The notes beneath the pieces were generated by a model. That model was not told where the DNA came from. It saw nothing but the letters and a program-made list of their open reading frames with translations, and did not search any database. 64,000 bases of DNA from Chloranthus sessilifolius. Lineage: Eukaryota > Streptophyta > Magnoliopsida > Chloranthales > Chloranthaceae. This document shows, in pieces, positions 20,781-33,742 of this stretch. How positions within the stretch are numbered: position 1 is the stretch's first letter; every line of letters starts with the position of its first letter. The translations under genes and the position numbers were made by a program. The stretch covers positions 77,518,671-77,582,670 of the forward strand of contig CM037598.1 in assembly GCA_021018995.1 (NCBI GenBank). Direction: 5' to 3'.

Positions 20781-22334
20781 ATCCTTTGTTCAAAGGAAGC
20801 GCACCGTCACGACGAACCCGCAAAGCCCACGATTGCATAATTATCTAACTATAGTTTACAAGGAATATCGAGCAGAGGGGGAGTGATGCTTACTTAATTT
20901 TTCTCACGATGGGACATTGAACCGCTTCTTTCCTCTTTTGTTTCTGTTGTGATGGGGCATGGTGGTGTGGTGATGGGACCTTTGGGAGGTTTGGCTCTTT
21001 GCTCTTTGTGATGGGTCATTGGTTATACCTTCCTTCTGTTTAATATGCGAGGTCACGTGGTGGGGCTTGATGGTTATGCAATGGGACAACTATGTTTATT
21101 TATTTCTTTGGCAAATCTTGGGTTATATGATGAGATCGGATTGTAGTTGCGTCGCAACGGGACTTGGCTTTAGCGTTATGATGCGGCCTAGCTTCGATGA
21201 AGGTGCGCTTATGGGTGTATGGATGGTGCATGCAAGACTACGCGATGAGGTAGTGTAGCGATGGGACTGTTATAAGCGTGCGATGGGACAAGGATGTTGG
21301 GAGGATAGGGGGTCTTACCTATTCGCAAGATCACACAACCACCCACATCATCAGAATTAGTTGACTTTGTCACCTCTTCGACTACTTTGCCGCTTGCTGA
21401 ATTTTTTTCAGGTGAACTCAAAGCCTTCTTGCTGGTGTTTCAGCCTCGTCTCTTTTACGTCAGGGATGATTTCTCATGCTGCTCTCTTTGTGAGAGACTT
21501 TAATGCTTGAGTATCATCATTGTCATCTTCGAAGTTGAGTCTTCCAGATCGTGGAGTGATCCCTGGTGGGAATATATTTGATCTCCAACTTGATGGAGGA
21601 GAGGGGTCTGTGGCTCATCCTGATCAATGCTTCTCTTGCTGGCAACAGGTAGATGGATCCATTTCGTTCTTTGTCGTGGCAGCTTTCAGCTCATATTCTA
21701 TTTGTCGTAAGTCTTGGTCGGCACTCCGATAGGATTTGAGCTTTGGGTGGAGTTGTGCTTTCTTAGTCGGTTGTCGTAATGGGACCGTGGGGGGATAGGC
21801 CTTCCTAGTTTTCGATTGTGGTGGGGCATTATTTATGTCACTCCTTAGTATGTGCTTTGTTCTCGTTGTGTCCTCATCGCTATGGGACATTGATGAACCT
21901 CCCCTTCTGGTCGCTTGCTATGATGATCAGTGCTGGGAATGTACTTACCTGAATGAGTGCAGAGACCTGCATGTAGAGGTGAATCCTTGCTCGAATATTC
22001 TTTGAAGAGGGGATTGATATCGACTATTGTCTTCCTTATCTCAAAGTAAGAAGGTTTGATTCATCCGGAGACCGGTTGTGACGATCGAGGGGCTTTTATC
22101 ACTGTCGTGGGTGCATGTCGCGACTGTACGAGGGACTATATCGCATTCGAGGCACATGTGTATTAGTACGCACTTTTTATGGGTTCCTTTCGGTCCCCGA
22201 AAAGAGTGTCCCAATTTAGTCCAAGTGGACTCTGGCAAAGGCGATGATGGAGTAATAAATTAGGAAATATTAAATGTTGAAATTAAAGAGGCGAATTCTA
22301 AATGAAGAATACCTGAAAAGATGTGATCGCCAGC
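20781..22334 (+). repeat. Host tract with dispersed GTGATGGGACATTGG words, left copy
   Basis: At least ten variants of GTGATGGGAC occur at irregular 40-150 base spacing (for example near 20907, 20949, 20971, 21008 and 21259). No coding is supported. Open frames here are chance products of the G-rich word. A diverged second copy lies at 50090-51270. The tract is cut at 22334 by element A and resumes at 32690. Confidence 0.6.
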
Positions 22335-23079
22335 TATTAGTCATTGGTTTTTCCCACTTTCTACCTCCTAACCTGGGCTTTACTAGAACCTAGAGCCATT
22401 TAATAACTGATGTTTAATGTGTTTTTGTAGCTAGGCAATAATATGCAGTCATCCATATAAAAGGTGCCAAGAGGAGGATTTAAAGTTAAGATAGTTGTTG
22501 TTGTTGGAATAAACAGCAGAAAGAGCTTTCAAGACAATATTTCGAGTAGTGTCAGCAGCTATATATTTGGGCAAATGAGAGCTTCAAAGATGCAACACAA
22601 AGCATTCCAAGCTTTCAGCTGCTGCATGTGATTCAACACATTTAAATAGCCCAAGTAGAACCAGCAATGCATGTGAAAACTGGCTGCATATTTCAGTAGT
22701 TGCACACTAGCTGGATGTACCCCATTTGCCTCAGCACTTTTGAGAAGAATAGCTTCAGCAAATGCACATTAAGGGCAGCCATTTGATTCACCTATGGTGT
22801 GCTTAAGCTAAAGAGGAGCTACAGCTGTGTGCACACTAAAGAAAACAGCAATGTGCACATTGCAGCAACCGCCTCAGCAACATATAAAGCTGTGTGCACA
22901 TTCATTTGGCTCACCATCTCCAAGCAGCTACAGTAAAGTACAAGTGAAGTGCATGAAAGCTTAGCAGTTTCAACAACTCCAAGACATACAGTTCAAGCAG
23001 TACATTGTTGGAATCCATCCTGTCAAATGAACTGAAGGGCTAAGAGGTGTTAAAACTGCACCTATCGAATGGATGCTGA

Positions 23080-23560
23080 AAAAGAATTCAACTAGTCGAG
23101 CAGTGCACTCTAATCCTGTCGAGTGCAAGTGCACTACAGCCTCTCGAGTACATGGCTGCACTTTAAACCTCTCGAAGGATTTGATGTGGTGGTTTAGAAC
23201 CTCTCGAATGACTGAGATGCACATGGCTGAAGCTGGTAACCAACCTATCGACTTGTAGATGCACACCTTCAGCAACCTGTCGAATAATTCAGCTCCCAAG
23301 CAATCCTCTCGAGTGGACCACAACAGTCTTCAGCAACTATTCGAGCAGCTTGAACTCCATTTCCCCCAACCTGTCAAATAGATTGCTAGAACATGCTCAA
23401 AACGTCTCGAGCAGTACTTCTCCAAACAACAACCTGTCAATTTGTTCACTCCATCCTCACGAAAGGATTGCTGAAGCTGCTCAAGTAGACCTGCCACAAC
23501 TCCAACCTCTCGAATTCTCAGCAATAGCCTTTAGAACCTCTCAAATTTGCACTCTAACCT
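23080..23560. repeat. CTCTCGA/CTGTCGA word array, 5' LTR of A
   Basis: About sixteen copies of ACCTCTCGAA, CCTGTCGAGT, CCTATCGAAT and relatives are spaced 20-40 bases. Several read TCAA where the 3' LTR copy has TCGA (for example 23378-23390 and 23540-23550), consistent with loss of CpG by deamination. Confidence 0.8.
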
Positions 23561-24123
23561 CTTCAAGCTCGGGACCTAGCTGCCATCAGCTGTTATCAGT
23601 GATCATTTGTGGGCTATCTCGGGTTCCGAATGCAGCCAATGGATTGTGAGCTACTTTTGGGCATTCACAACAGCAAGGATAGGTGCTGAGCTGTCATATA
23701 TTTCAAAATACTCGAAAAGTGCTACATTTCAACCTGATCCTTTCATTCTTCAAATATGTAGCAGCATTGGACTCCATTGGGTTCCAATTGGTTTTCAACA
23801 GGTGTGAGGGTTGTTTTGGTAAAAAATAGCAGCTAATAAACTATGGGATTTATTTCGGGGTCCATCAGCAATTACCAATGGTTGGCAGGGGCGGATTTAG
23901 GAACTCCAATATGCACATGGGGCAGCCGACCACATGTAAACTGTTTTTCGAACTAAATGGAGTAATTCTTGGCGGGAAGCAAACTGCTTCAGCTAAGCAT
24001 AACATAATTGAGTTCTCTTCTCTCTAATTGGTCAAAATACCAATCACTTGGATTAGCATAAACTGAATTAAAATTCTCCTCTCTGATTGGTTGAAACTCA
24101 AGGCACTTGGATCAATGCATATG

Positions 24124-24132
24124 TATAAATAC
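24124..24132 (+). promoter_or_regulatory. TATA box of element A 5' LTR
   Basis: TATAAATAC in a conserved context. The identical word is at 31647-31655 in the 3' LTR. Transcription would start about 30 bases downstream. Confidence 0.6.
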
Positions 24133-25173
24133 CCATATGTTTTCTGTAATTCTTCAGCAAGGAATTACCAAGGAATAGCTTTAGTTTTCCTTAGCTCAAT
24201 TTAGGTTTAATTTTAGTTTTTCTTTTCACTTTTTTTGTCCCCCTTCTCTCTCTAATCCAGCCTGTTGGATTAGATCTAAGTAGTAGCTCAGATTTGATTT
24301 GTAATTATAAATTCGGTATGGAGATGTGTGGATTGATGCACAGACTGTAGATCTGAGAACAATCTATTATAAGTTGTTTTGAATTAATAAATTGTTGGTT
24401 TTAAAGTTCATTTAAATCTATAGATCTTTTGGTTCCATTAGATTCTCAATCGGATTTATGTATTTAGGAATACCCATTCATTTAACCTTTAAATCTTTTG
24501 ATTGCCATATGATTTTCCTAGGTTTAATATTCCTGTGGATGCTTGAGCTTGTAGCCTTGCATCCACAACATCTGTAGTGATTTTATTGTTCTAATTAAAG
24601 CCTTTAGATTGAAGGAAATCCCTAGGATGATCTATGACCATTAAAGTGGACAGATCATAGCCTTAAGATTAATTCAAACCTCTGATGTAAATTGGATTCT
24701 TCTACCTTGCACTTGTGCTTGTAGCCAAGTGAAGGACAGCTGCAAATCAACAAATCTTGATCTATTTTGTAATAAGAACCAGTCCCTAGCTGTCTATTTC
24801 TCCCCATTTTATATTTTATTTTACCATTCATCTCCATCATCTTGTAGATCTAGCTTTGTATTTCTGTTTTGTAGTTTAGATCTAGTGACACCCAAAAAAC
24901 TCTCTTCCTTTCCCTATTTTCTTAGACTAGGTTAGAATTGTTAGATCTTTAGCAGATCTGGAGGTCTACTATACAACCTACTAGGTTTTAGATCACTACT
25001 CCCTGTGGAATAAACTCTTACTTTTAAAACTTGCTACAAAAGGGCTCTGTATCTTGCAAGTCTGTATATTTTAGAGTTGTTGTTCTCATCTCATCCACTT
25101 CTCTTTTTGATTAAATTTTTACCACTGTGTTTTAATAAAATAATCAGCACTCCAAAATATCTAAACAAGTTTT

Positions 25174-25191
25174 TGACGCCGTTGCCGGAGA
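25174..25191 (+). promoter_or_regulatory. Primer-binding site of element A (tRNA-Asp type)
   Basis: TGACGCCGTTGCCGGAGA lies 6 bases after the LTR end and matches the Athila-type site seen intact in element B (TGGCGCCGTTGCCGGGGA) except for two G-to-A changes. Confidence 0.8.
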
Positions 25192-25674
25192 GTTTTGATC
25201 TAGTTGGTAGATCTGAGTTTTTCTTTTTGTAGATCTGATTTTTTTTAGTTTTTGACATAGATCTAATTTTTTCTTGCTATTTTGTTTTAGATCTGATATT
25301 GCATCTCAATTGTTTGAATAAATTACTGCTACAGTATGTGAATATAAAATATCTTTTACTGCTGCAGTATTTCTAAGTTTTCTTTCTTTTTCTGAGTTTT
25401 TCTTCATTGCCTTATAGCTGTTTGAATAAAATACTACTACAGTTTTTGAATTTTTACAGATTTGGAATAGTAGCCACAAGAGGAGCAAATGGATTGCGGC
25501 TGGAGCAGAATTGCCTGAGTTTGCATTTCCTTCTCCTTTGTTTTCAATTTCATTTTTGAAATTCTTTAAAACCAGTAGTTCTGCTGTGTTTTGTGTTTAT
25601 TTTTGTTTTTATTTCTACTGTCATTTTTCTATATTGTTGTGTTTTGTTTGCTTCAAATCTGTTCTGCTATGTGT
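25192..25674 (+). other. Element A leader
   Basis: T-rich non-coding leader between primer site and gag. Short open frames are chance. Confidence 0.6.
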
Positions 25675-27141
25675 ATGCTTGGTAGACGATCCCTCAACCC
25701 CGAGATTGTTCCTTTAGATCTTGAAGTTGAGAGGCATCTTAGGCCTAAGCATCCCCCACACACACCTGTGGTTAATTGTGTGCCATTTGTAATGTGTGAG
25801 CAATAAAGGACCTTGAAGGAATACTATGCACCAGGACCATATTCTTCTCCCTTTTGCATTCAATTCTCTGCTGTTTAAGACAACTATGAAATCAAATCCT
25901 CAACCATTCAAATATTGCCATCTTTTCGTGAGCTTAGTAAGGAAGACCCATATAAGCATGTAAATGAGTTCCTTGCCCTATGCACTATATTCAATATTAC
26001 TAGCCTGGGAAAGGAAGCAACTAAATTAGGGCTATTTCCTTTTTCATTAATAGATAAAGCTAGATCTTGGCTCTCTCTGCTCCCAGCATATAGCATACAG
26101 TCTTGGAATGATTTGCAGACCCAATTTTTGACTAAATTTTTCCCCATACACAAGACCAATCAGTTGAGGAAGAGCATCATTTCTTTTGCTCAGTCACAAA
26201 CTGAAAATTTTCATGAGGCATAGGAGAGATTTAAAGAGCTGTTGAGGCAGTGCCCACACCATCAGATACCTAGATGGCAGCTTGTTCAAAGCTTTTATCA
26301 GGGTATTTACTCTAAATCTAAATCCATGGTGGATGCATCATGTGGAGGCACTTACCTTAACAAGACTGATGAGGAAGCCTGGGAGTTGTTTGATGTAATT
26401 GGTGAAAATTCAACTCAGTAGGAGGCTCTATTAAAGCCTGATATTGAGCCAGCTGCTGAAGTTACAAGAGACCCCACTTCCAAAGGAAAGTTGTTTAAAT
26501 TAAATGTGTGTAATGACCTGGAGAGGAAAATAAACAGTTTGGCACATCAATTTGATAAATTGGTGAGTGTGTTGCAGCCCTCACTACCTTCACAAGTGCA
26601 GGAGGCATGTCTGATATGTCAGTCCCCCACACACTCCATTCAGGACTTTCCCTCTGCTAGTCTTTATCCTGATTTGGTTATGGAGCATGCCAATGTAGCT
26701 CAGTCCTATGCGCAGCAGTAGCAGCAACTTGCTAGGTATCCATGGAGAAACCACCCCAATCTAAGGTGGAATCGAGACAATCAGCCCCAGCAACAACAGG
26801 CAAGGCCCTATAGACCAGCCCAACAATACCAACAAAATTTTTTCCCAAACCATCAGTCCTAACAACCAATGGCCCAAGAAAATCATATGTCTGCACAAGC
26901 ACCCCAATCTAGTATTTCCTCCTTTGAGGAGCAGATTCTGTCCTCATTACAGAGCCTCAGCTCCTTAGCACAGATTGTGCATTCCCACAGCCAGAGAATC
27001 AAAAAGATTGAGGACCAGCTTGGTCATCTCTCCAATGCTCTGACAAAAAGGGATGAGGGTAGACTCCCCAACCAACCAATAAATAATCCTAAGGGACTGC
27101 ACATGATGGGTGAATCTTCTTCCAATGAAGATGGCAGATAG
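25675..27141 (+). pseudogene. Element A gag
   Basis: A single reading frame starting MLGRRSLNPEIVPLDLEVER extends to 27141 and is cut by stops at 25804, 25876, 26221, 26419 and further points after 26721. The core is a plant retrotransposon gag domain: 'LSKEDPYKHVNEFLALC', 'LGLFPFSLIDKARSWLSLLP', 'ERFKELLRQCPHHQIPRWQL' and 'MVDASCGGTYL'. A zinc-knuckle relic 'CLICQSPTHSIQDFP' has lost its last Cys (Phe instead). The C-terminus ends 'SQRIKKIEDQLGHLSNALTK', a likely short coiled coil. Gag forms the particle that packages element RNA. The TAG at 26419 is at the same site as in element B. Dead in its present form. Confidence 0.85.
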
Positions 27142-29763
27142 CAAGGGTGTTTTTAAACCAAAAAGAGGTGCAGAAGAACAAGGCAACAAGGTTCCTTACT
27201 GCAGTTTCAGATTTAAGCATGCTGTTATTTTTTGTGTAAAACAATAAAAACAAAAAAAAAAAATAACAGAAAATATATACACAAACAAAAAAAAAATTCA
27301 GACTTGTTTTTCAGCAGTTGTTTTTAAATAAGGGTTGTTGTTGAGCCCCAACTGATAAAAAACAAATGAAAATATATATAAAAAAAAGGAGAATAATTTT
27401 AAAACATAAAAAAAAAAAAAAAAATCAGATCTAGATGGGCTATTCTCTTTCACTGTCATTCATATACCCTCATCTGTAACTGTTGAGATCATGGATCTTA
27501 ATTTTTGGGAAGCATCATAGGCAGAGGATCATATCCTATTTTGAAATTTCTATGACTCATTCACTTTTAAAAACCTTCCCACCTGTTAGTTGATCTTAGC
27601 TTCATAATGTCCATATGAATCTTGCTTTTAATGTATGCTATTCATGCTGATCATTTTTTTTAACATTCACATAGATTCATAAGTTTCAACATCAACTGGT
27701 TCATTTTTTTCACCACATACTTCCGTTGTTTAACAATCATACTCAGCTCATTTTAGGAAGTCTTCAGATTTTTTTCTGTTTTAGGAGTTTTGTTTTGCTG
27801 TTTTTAGTTTATATGCTATTTGTTTTATTTGCTGATTTTCCTTTCTTAGTATAATGTGTGTGCTATTTTACTGTTTTTCTTCATTTTTGTATATTTGTAT
27901 TCAGTTTTTGACTTTGTCTTGCTATTTTTGTATTAAAATTTCTGTTTTTGCATAAATTTTCTTCCATTTGTAAAGCATTTTTTCTATTTTTCTGTCAATA
28001 TATTCAGTTTTGTGCTTTATTTTTTCTTTTTTTCTGCATATAGTTCATTCTTTCTTGTATACAAACCGTGTTGTCCCTAGTTACTCACTGTGTAAACATT
28101 GAGGACAATGTTCATCTTAGGTTTGGGGGTATGGCAGGGTGTGCCAATGGAATAGTTAATGCTAGTGCAGCAATGTTGGATAAAATTTTTCTCAAAATAA
28201 AGTGAATTCCACCTGATTTTTGAAAAAAAGAGGAAATTAAAAACATTTTAAAACTGAAATTTGTTGTAGCTCTAATACTTTAATGAAGTAAATGTCAAGA
28301 ATTTTTCACAAATTGGTATTTCGTGAATCTGAAAAGAGAGAAAATTGTGAGGATATACCCCAAGAATTTGATGGAAGACCATACCCAGTGAGATTTGGGC
28401 CTGTAAAAAAATTCTTTTAAGAGTATTTTGGTAATTTTTTCTGCTCTTAGGACTGATTGAATCTACTCTTTTTCACTACAAGTTATGCAACTCCAAGTTG
28501 AAACAAATTGACAGAACTCATGACATTAAAGACATGATGTAAGGCCATCCTTTGGACAGTTTGAGCTAAAAAGATCCCTACCCTTTGAACTGCCCTTATT
28601 ACACACCATTTGAGCTTGAAAAATCTAAGTTTTCTTTGATAAAAACCAAAGAATTTGAACCCAAACCTCAATGACCTGATGCAGCCTGACCCTCATCCTG
28701 AAATTTTAGAATGTAAAGGTGAAGGAGTTGAAGAAGGTAGAGTTGGTTTGATATTTGGTGGAAGGAGAAGAAAGCACATTCGAAAGCTGTGTGTCAGATG
28801 TATAGCTGTGGCATTCCAGCCCATAAAAAAACATGGGAAAAATATAAAAGAAAAGAATACAAAAAGAAAGAGAAAAAACAAAAAAGTAAAACAAAAATGA
28901 GAAAGAGAAGTCATTTCATTGGAAGTTTTATAAAAGAAGAGAAGAAGCTAGCCACTTTGGCTCTGAAAATTCAAAAAGATGATGGAATTGTGCTGAAATG
29001 AAGAAGGTGAAGTCATGAATCACCTCCTTACCTTACAGATTTCTTAATTTGAATCCTTTTATTCCCTTTTATTCTTTATAAACCTCACCCATAAGCCACA
29101 TTACAACCCAATAAAAAGACCCTACTGATCTGAAATTGATTGAACTGTCATGTGGAGAAAAGGAGCTGTGTAATCTATGGTGAAAAAAGTTAGAAGATTT
29201 CAGAAATTAGAGCAATGCCTATGCTCATACTTGCAGTCCTATTTGAGGGCTGTAACTACTCTTGAGCTGAGTGAAATGATACACCTTCTATTTTTATTTT
29301 GAGTGACAGCCCTGGTGAGACTTGGGTCTAAAATTAAATTTGTTGGGGGCATTATCAAAACATAATTCTCAAATTAATAGTGAGCTTTACACTAATTTTC
29401 ACACACTACACCCTTGATATGAGCTGATTGATTGTGGAGGAAGTGAAACATGATTTCAGTGTTAAAATGTTGTTTTACTGTTGTGACTCCTCTAAAAATT
29501 AAATGAGTTAGGTGTGGAATTAAGCTTTATTTGTTTAAACTTTGTTTTAACATGTTGCACTGGCATTAACTATTTTATTGGAGAAGTTTGTGGGTACCTT
29601 CATTAGAAACCCTCAGGAGACTTCACTCCTCCACTAGGGATCACCTAGGGGTTTAAAAGGCTTTGTGCATATGCTAAATGCATCCGTGCTCCTTAGGAAA
29701 GTCGCATTTAGTTTTGTCGGTTATTTGTTTAATTTTCACTTTGCTCGAGGACTAGCAAAGATT
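27142..29763 (+). other. Element A 3' non-coding region
   Basis: A- and T-rich DNA with A-runs at 27249-27262 and 27408-27424. An internal polypurine-like AGGTTTGGGGGT sits at 28119-28130. From about 28130 onward the tract matches element B 44620-46209 in order (for example 'TGAAGTAAATGTCA', 'CCAGTGAGRTTTGGGCCTG', 'CAATGCCTATGCTCA', 'GTTTGTGGGTACCTTCA'). No ORF is conserved between A and B here. Confidence 0.7.
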
Positions 29764-29774
29764 AGGTTTGGGGG
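29764..29774 (+). promoter_or_regulatory. Polypurine tract of element A
   Basis: AGGTTTGGGGG immediately before the 3' LTR start (TGTTAGTC at 29777). It is the same tract as before the 3' LTR of element B. Confidence 0.75.
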
Positions 29775-29776
29775 TG

Positions 29777-32689
29777 TGTTAGTCACTAGTTTTTACCACT
29801 CTCAACCTCCTAACCTGGGCTTTACTAGAGCCTAAAGCCATTTAATAACTGATGTTTAATGTGATTTTGTAGCTAGGCAATAATATGCAGTCATCCATAT
29901 AAAAGGTGCCAAGAGGAGGATTTAAAGCTAAGATAGCCATTGTTGTTGGAATAAACAGCAGAAAGAGCTTTCAAGACAATATTTCCAGCAGTGTCAGCAG
30001 CTATATATTTGGGCAAATGAGAGCTTCAAAGATGCAGCACAAAGCAGTCCAAGCTTTCAGCTGGTGCATGTGATTCAGCACATTTAAATAGCCCAAGTTG
30101 AACCAGCAATGCATGTGAACACTAGCTGCATATTTCAGCAGTTGCACACTAGTTAGATGTACCCCATCTGCCTCAGCACTTTCAGAGCTTCAGCTTTGTG
30201 CACATTGAGAAGAATAGCTTCAGCAAATGCACATTAAGGGCAGCCATTTGATTCACCTATGGTGTGCTTAAGCTAAAGAGGAGCTACAGCTGTGTGCACA
30301 CTAAAGAAAACAGCAATGTGCACATTGCAGAAACCGCCTCAGCAACATATAAAGCTGTGTGCACATTCATTTGGCTCACCATCTCCAAGCAGCTACAGTA
30401 AAGTACAAGTGAAGTGCATGAAAGCTTAGCAGTTTCAACAACTCCAAGACATACAGTTCAAGCAGTACATTGTTGGAATCCATCATGTCAAATGAACTGA
30501 AGGGCTAAGAGGTGTTAAAACTGCACCTATCGAATGGATGCTGAAAAAGAATTCAACTAGTCGAGCAGTGCACTCTAATCCTGTCGAGTGCAAGTGCACT
30601 ACAGCCTCTCGAGTACATGGCTGCACTTTAAACCTCTCGAAGGATTTGATGTGGTGGTTTAGAACCTCTCGAATGACTGAGATGCACATGGCTGAAGCTG
30701 GTAACCAACCTATCGACTTGTAGATGCACACCTTCAGCAACCTGTCGAATAATTCAGCTCCCAAGCAATCCTCTCGAGTGGACCACAACAGTCTTCAGCA
30801 ACTATTCGAGCAACTTAAACTCCATTTCCCCCAACCTATCGAATGGACTGCTAGAACATGCTCAGAACCTCTCGAGCAGTACTTCTCCAAACAGCAACTT
30901 GTCGATTTGTTCACTCCATCCTCACGAAAAGGATTGTGCTGAAGCTGCTCAAGTAGACCTGCCACAACTCCAACCTCTCGAATTCTCAGCAAAAGCCTTA
31001 GAACCTCTCGAATTTGCACTCTAACCTCTCAAAGCTCGGGACCTAGCCGTCATCAGCTGTTATCAGTGACCATTTGTGAGCTATCTCAAGTTCTGAATGC
31101 AGCCAATGGATTGCTAGCTACTTTTAGGCATTCACAACAAAAAGGATAGGTACTGAGCTATCATATATTTCAAAATACTCGAAAGGTGCTGCATTTCAAC
31201 CTGACCCTCTCATTCTTCAAATATGTAGCAGCATTGGACTCCATTGGGTTCCAATTGGTTTTCAATAGGTGTGAGGGTTGTTTTGGTAAAAAATAGTAGA
31301 TAATAAACTGTGGGATATTTTTTGGGGTCCATCAATAATTACCAATGGTCGGCAAGGGCAGATTTGGGAACTCCAATATGCACATGGGACAGCTGACCAC
31401 ATGTAAACTATTTTTCGAACTAAATGGAGCAATTCTTGGTGGGAGCCAAACTACTTCAGCTGAGCATAACAGAATTGAGTTCTCTTCTCTCTAATTGGTC
31501 AATACCAATCACTTGGATCAGCATAAACTGAATTAAAATTTTCCTCTCTGATTGGCTGAAACTCAAGGCACTTGGATCAGCATAAACTGAATTAAAATTT
31601 TCCTCTCTGATTGGCTGAAACTCAAGGCACTTGGATCATGCATATGTATAAATACCCATCTGTTTTCTGTAATTCTTTAGCAAGGAATTACCAAGGAATA
31701 GCCTTAGTTTTTCTTAGCTCAATTTAGGTTTAATTTTAGTTTTTCTTTTCCCTTTTCTTTTCCCCCTTCTCTCTCTAATCCAGCCTGTTGGATTAGATCT
31801 AGGTAGTAGCTCAGATTTGATTTGTAATTGTAAATTCGGTATAGAGATGTGTAGATTGATGCACATACTGTAGATCTGAAAATAATTTATTATAAGTTGT
31901 TTTGAATCAATAAATTATTGGTTTTAAAGTTCATTTAAATATATAGATCTTTTGGTTCTATTAGATTCTCAATCGAATTTATGTATTTGGGAATGCCCAT
32001 TCATTTAACCTTTAGATCTTTTTATTGTCATATGATTTTCCTAGGTTGAATATTCCTGTGGATGCCTGAGCTTGTAGCCTTGCATCCACAACATCTGTAG
32101 TGATTTTATTGTTCTAATTAAAGCCTTTAGATTGAAGGAAACCCCTAGGATGATCTGTGACCATAGAAGTGGACAGATCATAGCCTTAAGATCAATTCAA
32201 ACCTCTTATTTAAATTGGATTCTTCTACCTTGCACTTGTGCTTGTAGCCAACTGAAGGACAGTTGCAAATCCATAAATCTTGATCTGTTTTGCAATATAA
32301 ATAGTCTCTAGCTATATATTTCTCCCCATTTTATATTTTATTTTACCATTCATCTCCATCATCTTGTAAATCTAGCTTTGTATTTCTGTTTTATAGTTTA
32401 GATCTAGTGACACTCCAAAAACTCTCTTCCTTTCCCTGTTTTCTTAGACTAGGTTAGAATTGCTAGATCTTTAGCAAATCTGGAGGTCTACTATCCAACC
32501 TACTAAGTTTTAAATCACTACTCCCTGTGGGACAAACTCTTACTTTTAAAACTTGCTACAAAAGGGCCCTATATCATGTAGGCCTGTATATTTTACAGTT
32601 CCTGTTCTCATCTCATCCACTTCTCTTTTTGATTAAATTTTTACCACTATGTTTTAATAAAATAATCAGCACTCCAAAATTTCTCAACA
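29777..32689 (+). repeat. Element A 3' LTR
   Basis: Starts TGTTAGTC and ends CTCAACA. A 59-bp segment is tandemly duplicated here only (31513-31571 and 31572-31630), partly explaining why it is longer than the 5' LTR. The CTCTCGA word array at 30535-31030 keeps more CpG than the 5' copy. Confidence 0.88.
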
Positions 32690-33742
32690 CTAGCTACAGA
32701 TATTTATCGACGCTGCAACACATCACTGATCACCCTTTAAGGGGAGCGGGGGCTTGCAGGTTGAAGTCCTTTACTGAATCATCCGTTGACGAATGTCAGT
32801 AGCTGTGGGTTGCCTTTAGTCTAGCTGGTTTGGTTTTCCTATTTCTGTTGGGATTTTAATTAACTTGGTCTCCTAATCCTACTGAGAGTCTGAAAAAGGT
32901 CTCCTAATCCTATTAGAAGTCTAATTGATCTAGTCTCCTAATTCTACTAGGAGTCTAATTAATTTAAATATCATAATCTTACTAAGAATTAATTAAATCT
33001 CATAATCCTACTAGAAGTCTAATTAATTTAAATGTCCTAATTTTAATTAAAATTTGAATTAATTAGAAAAAAGGGGTTTGGGCCCACTATGCTAAGGAGG
33101 ATCGGCCCCATTCTCGGGTACCCTCCATAAGCTTCCTTGGGCAAATCGTGTGGCTGAGATTAAAGCAAATTAAATTTTGAGTTATAAGATAGTATTTTTT
33201 TTTTATTTTTAAAGTCAATAATTTTGGATTATAATTATGAATTAAATTTTGAAACTAGAAAATAAGAACTGAACTATAAATCGGGATTTTTAAAAATCTT
33301 AAATTAAGAAAATTAAGACTAAAATTTAAAATCTAAGGACTGAATTTGGAACCGAAATCAGATAATCAGACCGTATGATTAACGACTGGTTCTAAAAAAT
33401 AAGAACTAGAACCAGAGATTAATAATAGGACTGGAGATTGAGATTTTAGAATAAAATTTAGGTTTAGGGTTGGGGATTAGGCAGTCTGATTAAGGACAGG
33501 TCCCAGATTTTAAGAACTGGAACCAGGTATTAAAAATTATGATATAAAAAGAGGGTGCTACGGTCTAAAATTAAAAATTTAATGCTAATAGTTAAAATGG
33601 AAAAAATCTAAATCTAAGAATTAAAAACTAGGATAAAAAACTAAAAGCTAAAAGGAAAATTTTACCTAAGGCCGGGGCTGCAGAGAGGAATCTCCAAATT
33701 CGAAGCCTAGATGCGGAGGACTTGAAAATTCGATTGCTAGAT
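32690..33742 (+). other. Host tract between elements A and B
   Basis: Non-coding. A repeat of CTCCTAATCCTACTAGGAG-like units lies at 32868-33043, then AT-rich DNA to 33660. The segment rejoins 20781-22334 on the left and 48124 onward on the right once A and B are removed. Confidence 0.6.
32868..33043. repeat. ~33-bp tandem units with CTCCTA...TAGGAG stems
   Basis: Five units of GTCTCCTAATCCTACTAGGAG followed by TCTAATTAATTTAAAT-like spacers. In the best one CTCCTA (32935-32940) pairs with TAGGAG (32948-32953) around a 7-base loop. The others are partly decayed. Confidence 0.65.

Larger units (their letters stand above)
22335..25167 (+). repeat. Element A 5' LTR
   Basis: It aligns with 29777-32689 over its whole length. 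It contains the CTCTCGA word array (23080-23560) in the presumed U3 and a TATA box at 24124-24132, and ends CTAAACA. It lacks a 59-bp tandem duplication found in the 3' LTR. About nine differences in the first 120 bases show an appreciable age. Confidence 0.88.
22335..32689 (+). mobile_element. Element A: gag-only Athila-like LTR retrotransposon
   Basis: Two LTRs (22335-25167 and 29777-32689) flank a 4.6-kb interior holding a tRNA-Asp-type primer site, a broken gag, a long 3' non-coding region and a polypurine tract. There is no protease, RT, RNase H or integrase, so it must rely on proteins from another element. Target copies CCAGC (22330-22334) and CTAGC (32690-32694) differ by one base. 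The 5' LTR starts TA instead of TG, another G-to-A change. This resembles the published TR-GAG class (terminal repeats plus gag only). Its gag and 3' region match element B, which is the likely helper type. Confidence 0.85.

Noticed and set aside
22970-23323. 117-codon minus-strand ORF conserved at 30483-30788
   Set aside because: Conserved only because it is in the two LTRs of element A; it overlaps the CTCTCGA array and has no motif.
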